Assembly (NCBI GenBank): GCA_001464895.1
Contig: LNEE01000034.1
Coordinates: 61,189 to 125,188, forward strand
DNA from: Betaproteobacteria bacterium Ga0077532
GTDB taxonomy: Bacteria; Pseudomonadota; Gammaproteobacteria; Burkholderiales; Ga0077523
Length of the DNA stretch: 64,000 bases
Direction of reading: 5' to 3'
Shown: piece by piece, positions 47,881 through 58,061 of the stretch
Layout of the letters: each line of letters begins with the position of its first letter
How positions within the stretch are numbered: the stretch's first letter is position 1
Program-made: the position numbers and the translations under genes
The notes under the pieces: generated by a model
The model's database searches: none
What the model saw: only the letters and a program-made list of their open reading frames with translations
Told to the model about the DNA's origin: nothing

Positions 47881-48498
47881 ATGCTGAAGCCCCAGGACGT
47901 CTGCCTGCTGCTGAAGATGGTCGCCCGCGGGCCGGAACCGTGGAGCTACAGCCAGCTCGCCTGGGAAATGGGCATGTCCGCCTCCGAGGTCCACGCGGGT
48001 CTGCGGCGTGCGTCGGAGGCCGGGCTCCTGGTGCTGGAGGATGGCTGGGGCGTTCCCGATGCTGCCGGACTCGATGCGCTGCTCGTGCACGGCGTGCGGT
48101 ACGTATGGAGCCCGGTGCGCGGTGGCCTGGTGCAGGGCATGCCTACGGGCGCAGCGGCGCCGGTGCTCGCGGCACTGCTGCCGCCTAGCGACGAACCCCC
48201 CGATGTCTGGCCCGATCCCGACGGTGAAGTCCGCGGCGTCGCCTTCGAGCCGCTGTACAAGTCGATGCCCGTGGCCGCGAAGCGCGACCCGGTGCTGCAC
48301 GAACTTCTCGTGCTGGTGGATGCCATCCGTGGCGGGCCCGATCGGGCCCGCGAAGTCGCGGTCCGCCAGCTCCGCCGTCGTCTCGGCACCGATGGCACGG
48401 GCGTGCTGTCACAGATCTCTGCCGCGCGCACGCGGCAGTCCGCAAGAACCACATTCACAGGCAGTCATGGCAAAGAAAGGCAACGCGTACACCGCTGA
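47881..48498 (+). CDS. winged-helix DNA-binding protein overlapping parE
   Basis: A 205-residue protein. The N-terminal 65 residues form a winged helix: MLKPQDVCLLLKMVARGPEP, 'WSYSQLAWEMGMSASEVHAG', 'LRRASEAGLLVLEDGWG', resembling MarR-like or HTH domains of uncharacterised regulators. The rest contains 'LLVHGVRYVWSPVRGGLVQG' and a helical C-terminus. I do not recognise a named family. Its last 32 bases overlap the start of parE in a different frame, so parE translation is probably coupled to it. The overlapping tail (TTFTGSHGKERQRVHR) is unlikely to be structured. Confidence 0.72.
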   Translation: MLKPQDVCLLLKMVARGPEPWSYSQLAWEMGMSASEVHAGLRRASEAGLLVLEDGWGVPDAAGLDALLVHGVRYVWSPVRGGLVQGMPTGAAAPVLAALLPPSDEPPDVWPDPDGEVRGVAFEPLYKSMPVAAKRDPVLHELLVLVDAIRGGPDRAREVAVRQLRRRLGTDGTGVLSQISAARTRQSARTTFTGSHGKERQRVHR

Positions 48499-50458
48499 AG
48501 ACATCGAGATCCTCGAGGACCTCGCGCCGATTCTTCACCGCCCGGGTATGTATACCGACCCGGTCAACCCGAATCACGCGCTGGTCGAGATCATCGACAA
48601 CGCCGCCGACGAGGGTCTCGCCGGGTTCGCGAAGAGCGTCGCCGTCACCCTGCACGAGGACGGCTCCGCGGAGGTCATCGACGACGGCCGCGGCATCCCC
48701 GTCGACATCCACCCCGTCAAGAAGGTGCCGGCGGTGCAGGTGATCTTCACGACGCTCCACTCCGGCGGCAAGTTCCGGAAGACCGACCGCGAGGCCGTGT
48801 ACCGCATCGCCGGTGGCTTGCACGGCGTCGGCGTATGCGTGAGCAACGCCCTCTCCACGCGACTCGAGGTGGATGTGAAGCGCGACGGCGCCGCGTGGCG
48901 CATCGTTTTCGGCGACAACGGCAAGCTGCAGCAGCCGCTCGTGCAGACGGGCACCGTCGGCGCCCGCGAGAGCGGCACGCGCATCCGCTTCTGGCCCGAC
49001 CCCGACTACTTCGACTCGCCCCGCATCGTGCCATCGGACCTCGCGGCCCTGCTCCGTGCGAAGGCGATGCTGCTGCCGGGCGTGAAGTTCACGCTGGCCA
49101 TCGAGAAGAGCGGGAAGTTCGAGACGACGACCTGGCACTTCCCCGACGGCATCAAGGGCTACTTCGCCACGGCGGTCGGCGCGAGCGAGCCGGTGGCGCC
49201 CACCTTCCTCGGCGAGCGCTACATCACCGCGCAGTCCGAGTCCGACAGCTTCGCCGAGGGCGAGGGCGCGTTGTGGGCCATCGCGTGGACGCCCGAGGGC
49301 GAGCTCGTCACCGAGTCGTACGTGAACATGATCCCCACGCGGCACGGTGGCACCCATGTGTCCGGCCTGCGCGAGGGTGCGTATCAAGCGATCCGCAATT
49401 TCATCGACCTCCACGCCATGGGGCAGCGCGGTCTGAAGGTCGTGCCCGAAGACGTGTGGTCGCGCGTGAACTACGTGCTCGCGGTCAAGATGCTCGATCC
49501 GCAGTTCAAGGGGCAGGTGAAGAACGAACTCATCTCGCGAGACGCCGTGAAGCTCGTGGCGCAGATGGTGCGCGATCCGTTCGAGTTGTGGCTGAACCAG
49601 AACGTGGACGCGGGCAAGAAGATCGCCGAACTGGTGATCCGCCAGGCGATGGCCCGCACGCGCGCCGCGCAGAAGGTCGAGCGCCGCAAGTCGTCCGGTG
49701 TCGCCGTGCTGCCCGGCAAGCTCACGGACTGCGCGTCCGACGACCCCGACCGCAACGAACTCTTCATCGTCGAGGGCGACTCGGCCGGTGGTTCGGCGAA
49801 GCAGGCGCGCGACAAGGAGTTCCAGGCCGTCCTGCCGCTCAAGGGGAAGCCCAAGAACACGTGGCAGGATTCCTCCGACACGCTCTACGCGAACAAGGAG
49901 ATCGAGGCCATCGCGCTGGCGATCGGCGTCGACCATCACAAGCCCGGTGAGAATCCCGATCTCTCGGGCCTGCGCTATCGGAAGATCATCATCCTCGCCG
50001 ACGCGGACGTGGACGGCTCCCACATCCAGGTGCTGCTGCTGACTCTGTTCTTCCGCCACTTCCCGAAGCTGATCGAGAAGGGCCACGTCTACGTCGCACA
50101 GCCGCCGCTCTTCCGCATCGACGTACCCGCGCATGGCAAGAACAAGCCCGCGCGAAAGCTCTACGCTCTCGACAAGCAGGAACTTGCGAGCCTCGAGGAG
50201 AAACTCTCCGACGAAGGGGTGAAGGACGGCGCGTGGGCGGTGAGTCGCTTCAAGGGTCTCGGCGAGATGAGCCCCGAGCAATTGTGGGAGACCACGCTGA
50301 ACCCCGACACGCGGCGCATGCTGCCGGTGCTGGTGGACGACGGCGGCCTCGACAACGCGCGCGATGTGTTCGACATGATGATGGCGCGCGAGAACGCATC
50401 GCAGCGGCGGGAATGGATGGAGACGTACGGGAATCTGGTGGATGCGGATTTCTCGTAG
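48467..50458 (+). CDS. parE: DNA topoisomerase IV subunit B
   Basis: A 663-residue GHKL ATPase subunit of topoisomerase IV, which decatenates chromosomes. ATP-binding motifs are ALVEIIDNAADEGLAG, 'DDGRGIPVDIHP' and 'AGGLHGVGVCVSNALS'. The transducer region has 'MIPTRHGGTHVSGLREG'. The TOPRIM motifs are FIVEGDSAGGSAKQARD, 'LPLKGKPKNTWQ' and IILADADVDGSHIQVLLL. The length and the HPVKKVPAVQVIFTTLHSGG block are those of ParE rather than the longer GyrB. It is separated from parC by a BIME and a DUF3859 gene. The start at 48467 lies inside the preceding gene. Confidence 0.96.
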   Translation: MAKKGNAYTAEDIEILEDLAPILHRPGMYTDPVNPNHALVEIIDNAADEGLAGFAKSVAVTLHEDGSAEVIDDGRGIPVDIHPVKKVPAVQVIFTTLHSGGKFRKTDREAVYRIAGGLHGVGVCVSNALSTRLEVDVKRDGAAWRIVFGDNGKLQQPLVQTGTVGARESGTRIRFWPDPDYFDSPRIVPSDLAALLRAKAMLLPGVKFTLAIEKSGKFETTTWHFPDGIKGYFATAVGASEPVAPTFLGERYITAQSESDSFAEGEGALWAIAWTPEGELVTESYVNMIPTRHGGTHVSGLREGAYQAIRNFIDLHAMGQRGLKVVPEDVWSRVNYVLAVKMLDPQFKGQVKNELISRDAVKLVAQMVRDPFELWLNQNVDAGKKIAELVIRQAMARTRAAQKVERRKSSGVAVLPGKLTDCASDDPDRNELFIVEGDSAGGSAKQARDKEFQAVLPLKGKPKNTWQDSSDTLYANKEIEAIALAIGVDHHKPGENPDLSGLRYRKIIILADADVDGSHIQVLLLTLFFRHFPKLIEKGHVYVAQPPLFRIDVPAHGKNKPARKLYALDKQELASLEEKLSDEGVKDGAWAVSRFKGLGEMSPEQLWETTLNPDTRRMLPVLVDDGGLDNARDVFDMMMARENASQRREWMETYGNLVDADFS

Positions 50459-50468
50459 CCACGTGTCT

Positions 50469-50600
50469 TGTAGGAGGGGCCCATGGCCCTGTAGAAGCGG
50501 GCCATGCCCGCGAAAGCGATTGTTCCGGGTGAAGCGATTCCTTGCATCGACCGCTTTCGGGGGCATGGCCCCCTCCTACAAGGGCATGGCCCGCTCCTAC
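50469..50600. repeat. BIME with extra REP arms
   Basis: Two partly overlapping REP arms (TGTAGGAGGGGCCCATGGCC, then TGTAGAAGCGGGCCATGCCC) are followed by the standard spacer (GATTGTTCCGGGTGAAGCGA) and two inverted arms ending GGCCCCCTCCTACA and GGCCCGCTCCTACAG. It lies 11 bp after the parE stop. Confidence 0.85.
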
Positions 50601-50655
50601 AGAAACATCCTCCGGCCGTGCCACACGATCGAATGAACGAATGGAACTGGAATCG

Positions 50656-51150
50656 ATGACGAACCATGCAATGCGCACCGCGCTCACCGCGCTGCTGATG
50701 ATGTCGGCAGCCATCGCCCATGCCGGCCCGAAGGCGAAGATCCTCGACTACGGCATCTTCTCCGCCGATCCGGTGCCCGCCGAGCAGGCGAAGGCCGGGC
50801 CGCTCGGGAGGTACGCGCTCATCAAGCGCACGCGCAAGGTGCCGCTGCAGGTGGGGGTGCGCTTCGGCTTCTGCGCCGAGATCACCGGGGTCGAGGGTTT
50901 TGACGGCAAGGCGACGTTCACCGAGATCGTGCGTCACCCGGTGCTGACGTTGCCGAACGGTACAGAGGCTGCCGGCTGGAACGTCCCGCGCATGGTCACG
51001 GTGGATGGGGATCGCGCCGTCTGGTGCGGCGGACACCTGTTCCGTGAACCGCACGAACTCGTGCCGGGCAAGTGGCGTTTCACCGTGGGCGATGCCGACG
51101 GTGACTTCATCGTCGAGGAATTCGAGGCCGTCGTTTCGACGGCCCGCTGA
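50656..51150 (+). CDS. exported DUF3859 domain protein
   Basis: A 164-residue protein. MTNHAMRTALTALLMMSAAI ending AHAGPKA is a signal peptide. The DUF3859 core includes 'KILDYGIFSADPVPAEQAKA', 'VPLQVGVRFGFCAEITGVEG' and 'GKWRFTVGDADGDFIVEEF', a beta-sandwich-like domain found as a single copy in many proteobacteria. The function is unknown. Another in-frame ATG lies at 50641; neither has a strong Shine-Dalgarno, and 50656 gives a cleaner signal peptide. It is inserted between parE and parC, 21 bp before parC. Confidence 0.8.
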   Translation: MTNHAMRTALTALLMMSAAIAHAGPKAKILDYGIFSADPVPAEQAKAGPLGRYALIKRTRKVPLQVGVRFGFCAEITGVEGFDGKATFTEIVRHPVLTLPNGTEAAGWNVPRMVTVDGDRAVWCGGHLFREPHELVPGKWRFTVGDADGDFIVEEFEAVVSTAR

Positions 51151-51171
51151 ACGAACGTGATCAAAGACCGC

Positions 51172-53772
51172 ATGGAAGACCAGCCCGATCTTTTCTCCGA
51201 CGCGCCCGCCGGTACGTCGAGCCCTGCCGAGGCCGACCGCCCGGCGATGATGGCGGCACCCGCGGCCGACATGCCTGCCGACGGACCGGGTGACGCGTCT
51301 GCCTCCGGCGCAACCGCCGATGCCGACGTCGCTGCCACGGATGCCGGAGCGGAGTCGTCCGCGGCCCCCGAGGCATCGGGCATCTCCGAGGACGTCACCG
51401 TCGTCGACGCACCGCCCGCAGCGCCGCCGGCCGCCGGTGGCGGTGGCGGCAGGCGCCCGCCGTCGCACTACGCGCCGATGGAAGGCGAGTTCGGCGAGAC
51501 GCTGCCGATCGATCGCTACGCGTCGCTGCAGTATCTGCAGTACGCGATCGCGACGGTGAAGGACCGCGCGTTGCCGCGCGTGGGCGACGGTCAGAAGCCC
51601 GTGCAGGCGCGCATCCTCTACGCGATGTGGGAGATGGGTGGCCGGGCCGGCACGCCGCGGAAGAAGTCCGCGCGCGTCGTCGGTGACGTGCTCGGCAAGT
51701 TCCACCCGCACGGCGACCAGTCGGTGTACGACGCGTTGGTGCGGCTCGCGCAGGACTTCACGCTGCGGTATCCGCTGATCGACGGCGAGGGCAACTTCGG
51801 TTCGCGCGACGGCGACGACGCCGCGGCGATGCGATACACGGAAGCGCGGCTCACGAAATTCTCCGAGGTGCTGCTGGCCGAACTCGACCAGGGCACCGTC
51901 GACTTCATCCCGAACTACGACGGCTCCACGGTGGAGCCCGCCGTGCTGCCCGCGCGGCTGCCGATGCTGCTGCTGAACGGCGCGTCCGGCATCGCGGTGG
52001 GCATGGCGACCGAGATCCCGAGCCACAACCTCACCGAGGTCGCGCAGGCCGCGATAGCGATGATCCGCAATCCGGATCTCGACACCGCGGGGATCCTCGA
52101 GCACATCCAGGGTCCCGACTTCCCCGGCGGCGGGCAGATCATCACGCCGCGGAACGAGATGATCGCCGCGTACGAAGGTGGGCGCGGATCGGTACGCGTG
52201 CGGGCACGCTGGACCATCGAACGCCTGGCCCGCGGTCAGTGGCAGATGGTCGTCACCGAACTGCCACCGGGGGCGTCCGCGCGCAAGGTGCTGGAGGAGA
52301 TCGACGCCCTCACCAACCCGCAGCCGAAGCCCGGCAAGAAGTCGCTCACGCCGGAGCAGCAGCGCGAGAAGCAGTTGATGCTGTCGATGCTCGACAAGGC
52401 GCGCGACGAATCCGATCGCACGCATCCCGTGCGCCTCGTCTTCGAGCCGAAGAGTTCGCGCATCGACGAGACCGAGTTCACGAATCTGCTCCTCGCGAAG
52501 ACGAGCCTCGAAGGCAACGCGTCGATCAACATGGTGATGGTGGGCCTCGATGGCCGCCCCACCGGGAAGTCGCTGCGCGAACTGCTGAAGGAGTGGACGG
52601 AGTTCCGCCTCGGCACCGTCACGCGGCGCTCGCAGTTCCGCCTCGACCAGGTGCTCGACCGCATCCACGTGCTCGAAGGCCGGATGATCGTCCTCCTGAA
52701 CGTCGACGCCGTGATCAAGGTGATCCGCGAGGCCGACGAACCGAAGGTCGATCTCATGGCCGCGTTCGGGTTGTCCGAGCGGCAGGCGGAGGACATCCTC
52801 GAGATGCGCCTGCGCCAGCTCGCGAAGCTCGAACACTTCAAGGTCGAGAAGGAGCTCGAGGACAAGCGCAAGGAACAGAAGGAGCTCGAACGCATCCTCG
52901 GTTCGCGCCGCGTGCTCGAGAACCTCGTGGTGCGCGAGATCGAGGCCGACATGAAGACGTTCGGCGATGCGCGCCGCACGATCATCGAGGTGTCGGAGAA
53001 GGCCGTCGCCGCGAAGCCCGTCGTCGACGAGCCGCTGACCGTCATCGTCTCGCGCAATGGCTGGGTGCGGGCACGTCAGGGATGGGAGGTCGAAGGTTCG
53101 GCGCTGACGTTCAAGGAGGGCGACGGTCTCGGCAGCCTGCTCCGCTGCCGGACGCCAGACCCCGTGGTCTTCATCGACACCGCCGGCCGCGCGTACTCCA
53201 TCGAGGCCGCGAGTCTGCCCACCGGTCGGGGCGACGGCGTACCGGCGTCGTCGCTCGTCGAGCTGCAGAGCGGCGCGAAGCTGCTCCATTGCCTCGCCGG
53301 CAGACCCGACACCGAACTCGTCGTCGCCTCCACCGGCGGCTACGGGTTCCGCACGAAGCTGTCCGACCTCGTCTCGAACCGTCGTGCGGGGCGCGACTTC
53401 CTCACGCTCGAAGCGGGCGAGCTGCCGCTGCCGCCGGTCGTCATCGAGGATCGCCCCGGCACGTACGTCGCCGCGCTGTCCGAGGGCGCGCGGCTGCTGC
53501 TCGTGCAGCTCTCCGAACTCAAGTACCAGGGCAAGGGGCGCGGCCTCGTGATCATGGGCCTCGACAAGGGCGAGAAGCTGGTCGCTGTGGCGGTGTCCGA
53601 TCAGCCGTTCCTCACGGTGCTCGGGGTGGGACGTGCGGGCAAGGAACGCGAGATCGATCTGAAGGCGAAGGATCTCGGCCACTACGCCGCCAGCCGTGCG
53701 CTGCGCGGTCGCATCCTGCCCGAGAAGATGAAGCCCACCGGTCTGCGCACGCATCCCCGGCCCGCAGGCTGA
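51172..53772 (+). CDS. parC: DNA topoisomerase IV subunit A
   Basis: An 866-residue catalytic subunit. Residues 1-98 are an unusual Ala/Asp/Pro-rich low-complexity extension. The conserved part begins near [18 protein letters not shown]. The active-site Tyr222 is in [13 protein letters not shown]. The quinolone-resistance region reads [20 protein letters not shown], with Gln183 and Asp187 at the positions equivalent to E. coli Ser80 and Glu84. The C-terminal region has degenerate beta-pinwheel blades. Its length exceeds the usual 740-780 residues because of the N-terminal extension. A GTG at 51157 is an alternative start. Confidence 0.95.
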   Translation: MEDQPDLFSDAPAGTSSPAEADRPAMMAAPAADMPADGPGDASASGATADADVAATDAGAESSAAPEASGISEDVTVVDAPPAAPPAAGGGGGRRPPSHYAPMEGEFGETLPIDRYASLQYLQYAIATVKDRALPRVGDGQKPVQARILYAMWEMGGRAGTPRKKSARVVGDVLGKFHPHGDQSVYDALVRLAQDFTLRYPLIDGEGNFGSRDGDDAAAMRYTEARLTKFSEVLLAELDQGTVDFIPNYDGSTVEPAVLPARLPMLLLNGASGIAVGMATEIPSHNLTEVAQAAIAMIRNPDLDTAGILEHIQGPDFPGGGQIITPRNEMIAAYEGGRGSVRVRARWTIERLARGQWQMVVTELPPGASARKVLEEIDALTNPQPKPGKKSLTPEQQREKQLMLSMLDKARDESDRTHPVRLVFEPKSSRIDETEFTNLLLAKTSLEGNASINMVMVGLDGRPTGKSLRELLKEWTEFRLGTVTRRSQFRLDQVLDRIHVLEGRMIVLLNVDAVIKVIREADEPKVDLMAAFGLSERQAEDILEMRLRQLAKLEHFKVEKELEDKRKEQKELERILGSRRVLENLVVREIEADMKTFGDARRTIIEVSEKAVAAKPVVDEPLTVIVSRNGWVRARQGWEVEGSALTFKEGDGLGSLLRCRTPDPVVFIDTAGRAYSIEAASLPTGRGDGVPASSLVELQSGAKLLHCLAGRPDTELVVASTGGYGFRTKLSDLVSNRRAGRDFLTLEAGELPLPPVVIEDRPGTYVAALSEGARLLLVQLSELKYQGKGRGLVIMGLDKGEKLVAVAVSDQPFLTVLGVGRAGKEREIDLKAKDLGHYAASRALRGRILPEKMKPTGLRTHPRPAG

Positions 53773-53941
53773 GTGACTGTTCGTTGAGGTCGGCGGCGGG
53801 CTGTCGGACGAACGTTCCGCCGGCTCTCCGCAGCAGGGCAGGGAGGTTGGGGGCCATGCGCACGGGAACCTTCTCGTCGCTGATGACGTCCGTCCCGGGT
53901 GCCCGCAGCCGCGAGCGCCCGACCACCGGAGGCGTGAATCC

Positions 53942-55435
53942 ATGAACCTGTTGACCGACGACGAACGGCGCGGCCTCGTGCCTGCGGAATCGCTGCCCTT
54001 CGATTCCCCCATCCCGACGCAGATCGTCGCGAGCGAGGAGTTCGTGCCGCCTCCGCAGACGCCGGCGCAGCGCGAGGTCCAGGCGCGGCTCGCACTGCTC
54101 GGCGACCGCCTTGCGGCGCATCAAGGCATGACCCGCCGCGGCTTCTTTCGCACGGCGGCCGGCATGGCGGCCGCGTTCGTCGCGATGAACGAGGTCTACG
54201 GGCCGGTGTTCGGGGTGTCCGAGGCTGAGGCGGCGACGCCCGAACTGGCGCGGGAGCGTGCCAACGGGCTCGCCGGCCAGTTCATCCTCGACGGGCACAC
54301 GCACTTCCTGCGCGATGACACCCGGCTCGACACGTTCGTCCGCATGCGCGAGGCGGTGGGCCGCGCCGGCTGGAATCCGGATCTCGCGGGCCGGCCGCAG
54401 TCGCTCGAGGACCTGAAGTTCGACAACTACATGAAGGAGATCTTTCTCGACAGCGACACGAAGATCGCACTGGTGTCGAGCGCACCGTCGGAGGTGAAGG
54501 AGGACTGGTTCCTCACCAATCCGATGATCGCCGCAGCGCGCGCCCGCGTGAACACCGAGGCCGGCACGCGCCGCCTGCTGAGTCACGCGATCTTCGCGCC
54601 CGGGCAGCTCGGCTGGGTCGAGGCGGTGGACCGCGCGATCGAGGAGGACAAGCCCGATTCGTTCAAGGGCTACACGATCGGCGACAACACGCACAAGGAT
54701 CTCAGCAAGCACCCCTGGCGTCTCGACGACGAGAAGCGCCTGTACCCGTTCTACGAGCGGCTATGGCAGGTGGGTATCCGCAACGTGTGCGTCCACAAGG
54801 GCCTCTTCCCGCCGTCGGTGGAGAAGCAGTATCCGCATCTGCGCGAGTTCTGCGACGTGCGGGACGTCGGCCGTGCCGCGAAGGACTGGCCCATGTTGAA
54901 CTTCGTCATCTACCACTCCGGCTATCGATTCCCCGGCGGCGGCACGCCTGAGGAGGCGCTCGCACAGTTCGACGCCACGGGTCGGATCGACTGGGTGACC
55001 GACCTCGCGGAGATCCCCGAGAAGTACGGCGTGACGAACGTGTACGGCGATCTCGGCCAGATCTTCGCCGTCACGAGCATCGCCCAGCCGCGCCTCGCAG
55101 CGGCCATCCTCGGCACGCTCGTAAAGGGCCTGGGCGCCGATCGCGTCGTATGGGGCACGGACGCCGTCTGGACGGGCGCACCGCAGTGGCAGATCGAGGC
55201 CCTGCGCCGGCTGGAGATCCCCGAGGACATGCAGGCGCGGCACGGCTTCGCACCGCTCGGCGATGCCACCGGTCCGGTGAAGAGCGCGATCTTCGGTCTC
55301 AATTCGGCACGGCTGTACGACATCGAGCCGACGGCCTACGCGGGCATCGCGGACGGCATCACGCGCCGGAAGCGCAAGTACCTCGCCGAGGGTGGGCAGC
55401 GGAGCAATCTGCGATACGGGTACGCGGTGGCGTAG
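53942..55435 (+). CDS. amidohydrolase family protein with internal Tat-like signal
   Basis: A 497-residue TIM-barrel hydrolase or decarboxylase of the amidohydrolase-2 type. The first metal motif HxH is in FILDGHTHFLRDD; later ligands lie in 'NVCVHKGLFP', 'NFVIYHSGYRFPGGG' and the final Asp in RVVWGTDAVWTG. A twin-arginine-like segment GMTRRGFFRTAAGMAAAFVA begins at residue 62, so the protein is probably exported folded. A 62-residue n-region is unusual, and translation from Met63 (54128) is possible. Relatives act on aromatic acids or cyclic amides; the substrate here is unknown. A repeat block follows it. Confidence 0.83.
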   Translation: MNLLTDDERRGLVPAESLPFDSPIPTQIVASEEFVPPPQTPAQREVQARLALLGDRLAAHQGMTRRGFFRTAAGMAAAFVAMNEVYGPVFGVSEAEAATPELARERANGLAGQFILDGHTHFLRDDTRLDTFVRMREAVGRAGWNPDLAGRPQSLEDLKFDNYMKEIFLDSDTKIALVSSAPSEVKEDWFLTNPMIAAARARVNTEAGTRRLLSHAIFAPGQLGWVEAVDRAIEEDKPDSFKGYTIGDNTHKDLSKHPWRLDDEKRLYPFYERLWQVGIRNVCVHKGLFPPSVEKQYPHLREFCDVRDVGRAAKDWPMLNFVIYHSGYRFPGGGTPEEALAQFDATGRIDWVTDLAEIPEKYGVTNVYGDLGQIFAVTSIAQPRLAAAILGTLVKGLGADRVVWGTDAVWTGAPQWQIEALRRLEIPEDMQARHGFAPLGDATGPVKSAIFGLNSARLYDIEPTAYAGIADGITRRKRKYLAEGGQRSNLRYGYAVA

Positions 55436-55493
55436 CGCTGGCGAGCGGACAGGGGCCACAACCCACCCGTCGTTGGAACGTGCCACGGATTCT

Positions 55494-56029
55494 TGTAGGA
55501 GCGGCCCATGGCCGCCTCTCGGGCCTGGCGGCCCGCGGCGGCTTGGCCGCGTGGCGTACCAACAAGGGGGGGCCCTTGTATATCCCCCGGTTGATGCGCC
55601 ACCTGCCGTTGGAACGGGCAACGCTTTTGTAGGAGCGGGCCATGCCCGCGAAAGCGCCGGTTCCGGTCGAGGCGTTTCCTGGCATCGATCGCTTTCGCGG
55701 GCATGGCCCGCTCCTACAGGAGCCGTCGGTCCCTCGACAGGAAGCACCCGTTGTTGGAGCGCGCCACGCTTTTCTGTAGGAGCGGCCAATGGCCGCCTCT
55801 CGGGCCTGGCGGCCCGCGGCGGCTTGGCCGCGTGGCGTACCAACAAGGGGGGTGCCCCTTGTATATCCCCCGGTTGATGCGCCACCTGCCGTTGGAACGC
55901 GCCACGCTTTTCTGTAGGAGCGGCCCATGGCCGCGAAAGCGACTGTTCCGGTTGAAGCGCTTCCAAGGCATCGACCGCTTTCGCGGGCATGGCCCGCTCC
56001 TACAGGGGCCATGGGCCCTTCCTGCAAGG
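55494..56029. repeat. Two tandem composite repeats of about 280 bp
   Basis: Family-2 units begin at 55,494 and 55,775, each followed by a BIME at 55,628 and 55,913. The family-2 parts share GCCGCCTCTCGGGCCTGGCG, then GGCTTGGCCGCGTGGCGTAC and the hairpin ACAAGGG(G)-loop-CCC(C)TTGT with TATATCCCCCGG. The BIME parts share TGTAGGAGCGG, a spacer containing GTTCCGGT and GGCATGGCCCGCTCCTACAG. The 281-bp spacing suggests duplication of a whole composite. The block occupies the 711-bp gap before the IlvD/Edd gene. Confidence 0.88.
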
Positions 56030-56146
56030 TCGCCTCCACCGCCGACCTCCTTGCCATTTCCCGTCGCGATGACGCTCGCGTCCTACTAGAATCGGGATCG
56101 TTCCGGATCACCGGTACGCACACACATCAGGAGGAGCAGTCACACC

Positions 56147-57955
56147 ATGGCCAAGAAGACCGTCGCGAAAGATCCCACCAGGCTGAGATCCCGTCAGTGG
56201 TTCGCCAACCCGGACAACCCCGACATGACGGCGCTCTACATCGAGCGCTACATGAACTTCGGGATCTCCCGCGAGGAACTGCAGTCGGGCAAGCCGATCA
56301 TCGGCATCGCGCAGTCGGGCTCCGATCTGTCCCCGTGCAACCGCCATCACCTCGAACTCGCGCACCGCACGCGCGAGGGCATCCGCGAGGCCGGCGGGAT
56401 CGCCTTCGAATTCCCAGTCCACCCGATCCAGGAAACCGGCAAGCGGCCCACCGCCGCTCTCGACCGGAACCTCTGCTATCTCGGGCTGGTGGAGCTGCTC
56501 TACGGTTACTTCATCGACGGTGTCGTCCTGACGACCGGCTGTGACAAGACGACCCCCGCGCAGCTCATGGCCGCGGCAACGGTCGACATCCCCGCCATCG
56601 TGCTCTCCGGTGGGCCGATGCTGAACGGCTGGTTCCGCGGCGAGCGCACGGGCTCCGGCACGATCGTGTGGAAGGCGCGCCAGCTGCTCGCCGCCGGCGA
56701 GATCAACCACGAGCAGTTCATCGAGATCGTCGCGTCGTCCGCCCCGTCGGCGGGCCACTGCAACACGATGGGCACGGCGTCCACCATGAACTCCCTGGCC
56801 GAGGCCCTCGGGATGTCGCTGCCGGGCAGTGCCGCGATCCCGGCGCCCCATCGCGACCGGTACGCGAACGCCTACGAGACCGGCAAGCGCATCGTCGAGA
56901 TGGTGTGGGAGGACCTCCGCCCCTCGAAGATCATGACGCGCGAAGCCTTCGAGAACGTGATCGTCGTGAACTCCGCCATCGGCGGCTCGACCAATGCGCC
57001 GATCCACTTCAACGCCATCGCGAAGCACATCGGCGTGAAGCTCGACTGCAACGACTGGGAGAAGGTCGGTTACGACGTCCCGCTCATCGTGAACATGCAG
57101 CCCGCGGGTGAGTATCTCGGCGAGGAGTACTACCGCGCCGGCGGCGTCCCCGGCGTGGTGAACGAACTCATCAAGGCCGGCAAGATCCGCAAGAACACGA
57201 TCACGGTGAACGGCAAGTCGCTCCACGACAACTGCAAGAACAGGCCGGTCGAGGACCCGCTCGTCATCTGGCCGATCAAGAAGCCGATGAAGGCGCAGGC
57301 GGGCTTCCTGAACCTGAAGGGCAACCTGTTCGACAGCGCGATCATGAAGACCAGCGTGATCTCGCAGGCCTTCCGCGACCGCTACCTGTCCGACCCGAAG
57401 GATCCGAACGCCTGGGAAGGCCGCGCCATCGTGTTCGAGGGCCCGGAGGATTACCACCATCGCCTCGACGATCCGAAGCTGAAGATCGACGACAACTGCA
57501 TGCTGTTCGTGCGCGGCGTGGGTCCGAAGGGTTACCCGGGTGCCGCCGAGGTCGTGAACATGCAGCCGCCCGCAAAGCTCATCAAGGCGGGCGTCACGGA
57601 ACTGCCGTGCATCGGCGACGGACGCCAGTCCGGCACGTCGGGTTCGCCGTCCATCCTCAACGCCTCGCCCGAGGCGGCGAGCAACAGCGGCCTCGCGATC
57701 CTGAAGACGGGTGACCGCGTGCGCATCGACCTCAACAAGCGCACCGCGAACATCATGATCACGAAGGAGGAGTACGCGAAGCGGATGGCGGCCCTGCTGA
57801 AGAAGGGCGGTCATCCCGTTCCGCCGAGCCAGACGCCTTGGCAGGAGATCCAGCGCGGCATGGTCGACGAGCTGTCGGAAGGCATGACCCTGAAGCCCGC
57901 CGTGAAGTACCAGAAGATCTCCACCACGAAGGGACTGCCGCGGGACAACCACTGA
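56147..57955 (+). CDS. IlvD/Edd family dehydratase, sugar-acid type
   Basis: A 602-residue iron-sulfur dehydratase. Cluster and metal-site motifs are '[20 protein letters not shown]', '[20 protein letters not shown]' and '[20 protein letters not shown]'. The N-terminal [20 protein letters not shown] and '[18 protein letters not shown]' are typical of pentonate/xylonate/arabonate dehydratases rather than IlvD or Edd. These remove water from C2-C3 of a sugar acid to give a 2-keto-3-deoxy acid. No sugar-acid transporter or aldolase is adjacent, so the specific substrate is unclear. A terminator-like hairpin follows the stop. Confidence 0.88.
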   Translation: MAKKTVAKDPTRLRSRQWFANPDNPDMTALYIERYMNFGISREELQSGKPIIGIAQSGSDLSPCNRHHLELAHRTREGIREAGGIAFEFPVHPIQETGKRPTAALDRNLCYLGLVELLYGYFIDGVVLTTGCDKTTPAQLMAAATVDIPAIVLSGGPMLNGWFRGERTGSGTIVWKARQLLAAGEINHEQFIEIVASSAPSAGHCNTMGTASTMNSLAEALGMSLPGSAAIPAPHRDRYANAYETGKRIVEMVWEDLRPSKIMTREAFENVIVVNSAIGGSTNAPIHFNAIAKHIGVKLDCNDWEKVGYDVPLIVNMQPAGEYLGEEYYRAGGVPGVVNELIKAGKIRKNTITVNGKSLHDNCKNRPVEDPLVIWPIKKPMKAQAGFLNLKGNLFDSAIMKTSVISQAFRDRYLSDPKDPNAWEGRAIVFEGPEDYHHRLDDPKLKIDDNCMLFVRGVGPKGYPGAAEVVNMQPPAKLIKAGVTELPCIGDGRQSGTSGSPSILNASPEAASNSGLAILKTGDRVRIDLNKRTANIMITKEEYAKRMAALLKKGGHPVPPSQTPWQEIQRGMVDELSEGMTLKPAVKYQKISTTKGLPRDNH

Positions 57956-57983
57956 TCGCGGTTGCGTCGCACACGGCAATCGG

Positions 57984-58011
57984 ACGGCCGCCTTTCGGGG
58001 CGGCCGTTCTC
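57984..58011 (+). terminator. Terminator hairpin after the dehydratase
   Basis: ACGGCCGCC-TTTCGG-GGCGGCCGT is a perfect 9-bp stem followed by TCTCTTG, 29 bp after the dehydratase stop. The T-rich tail is modest, but the stem is strong enough for intrinsic termination. Confidence 0.72.
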
Positions 58012-58061
58012 TTGTGTGTTGCCGTCGGAGAGGTTGTGCGCCACGGACAGGAGATCAATCG

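Noticed and set aside
50161..54012. Minus-strand open frame of 1283 codons
   Set aside because: It is antisense to the end of parE, the DUF3859 gene, parC and the start of the amidohydrolase. It has no recognisable domain and crosses a BIME.
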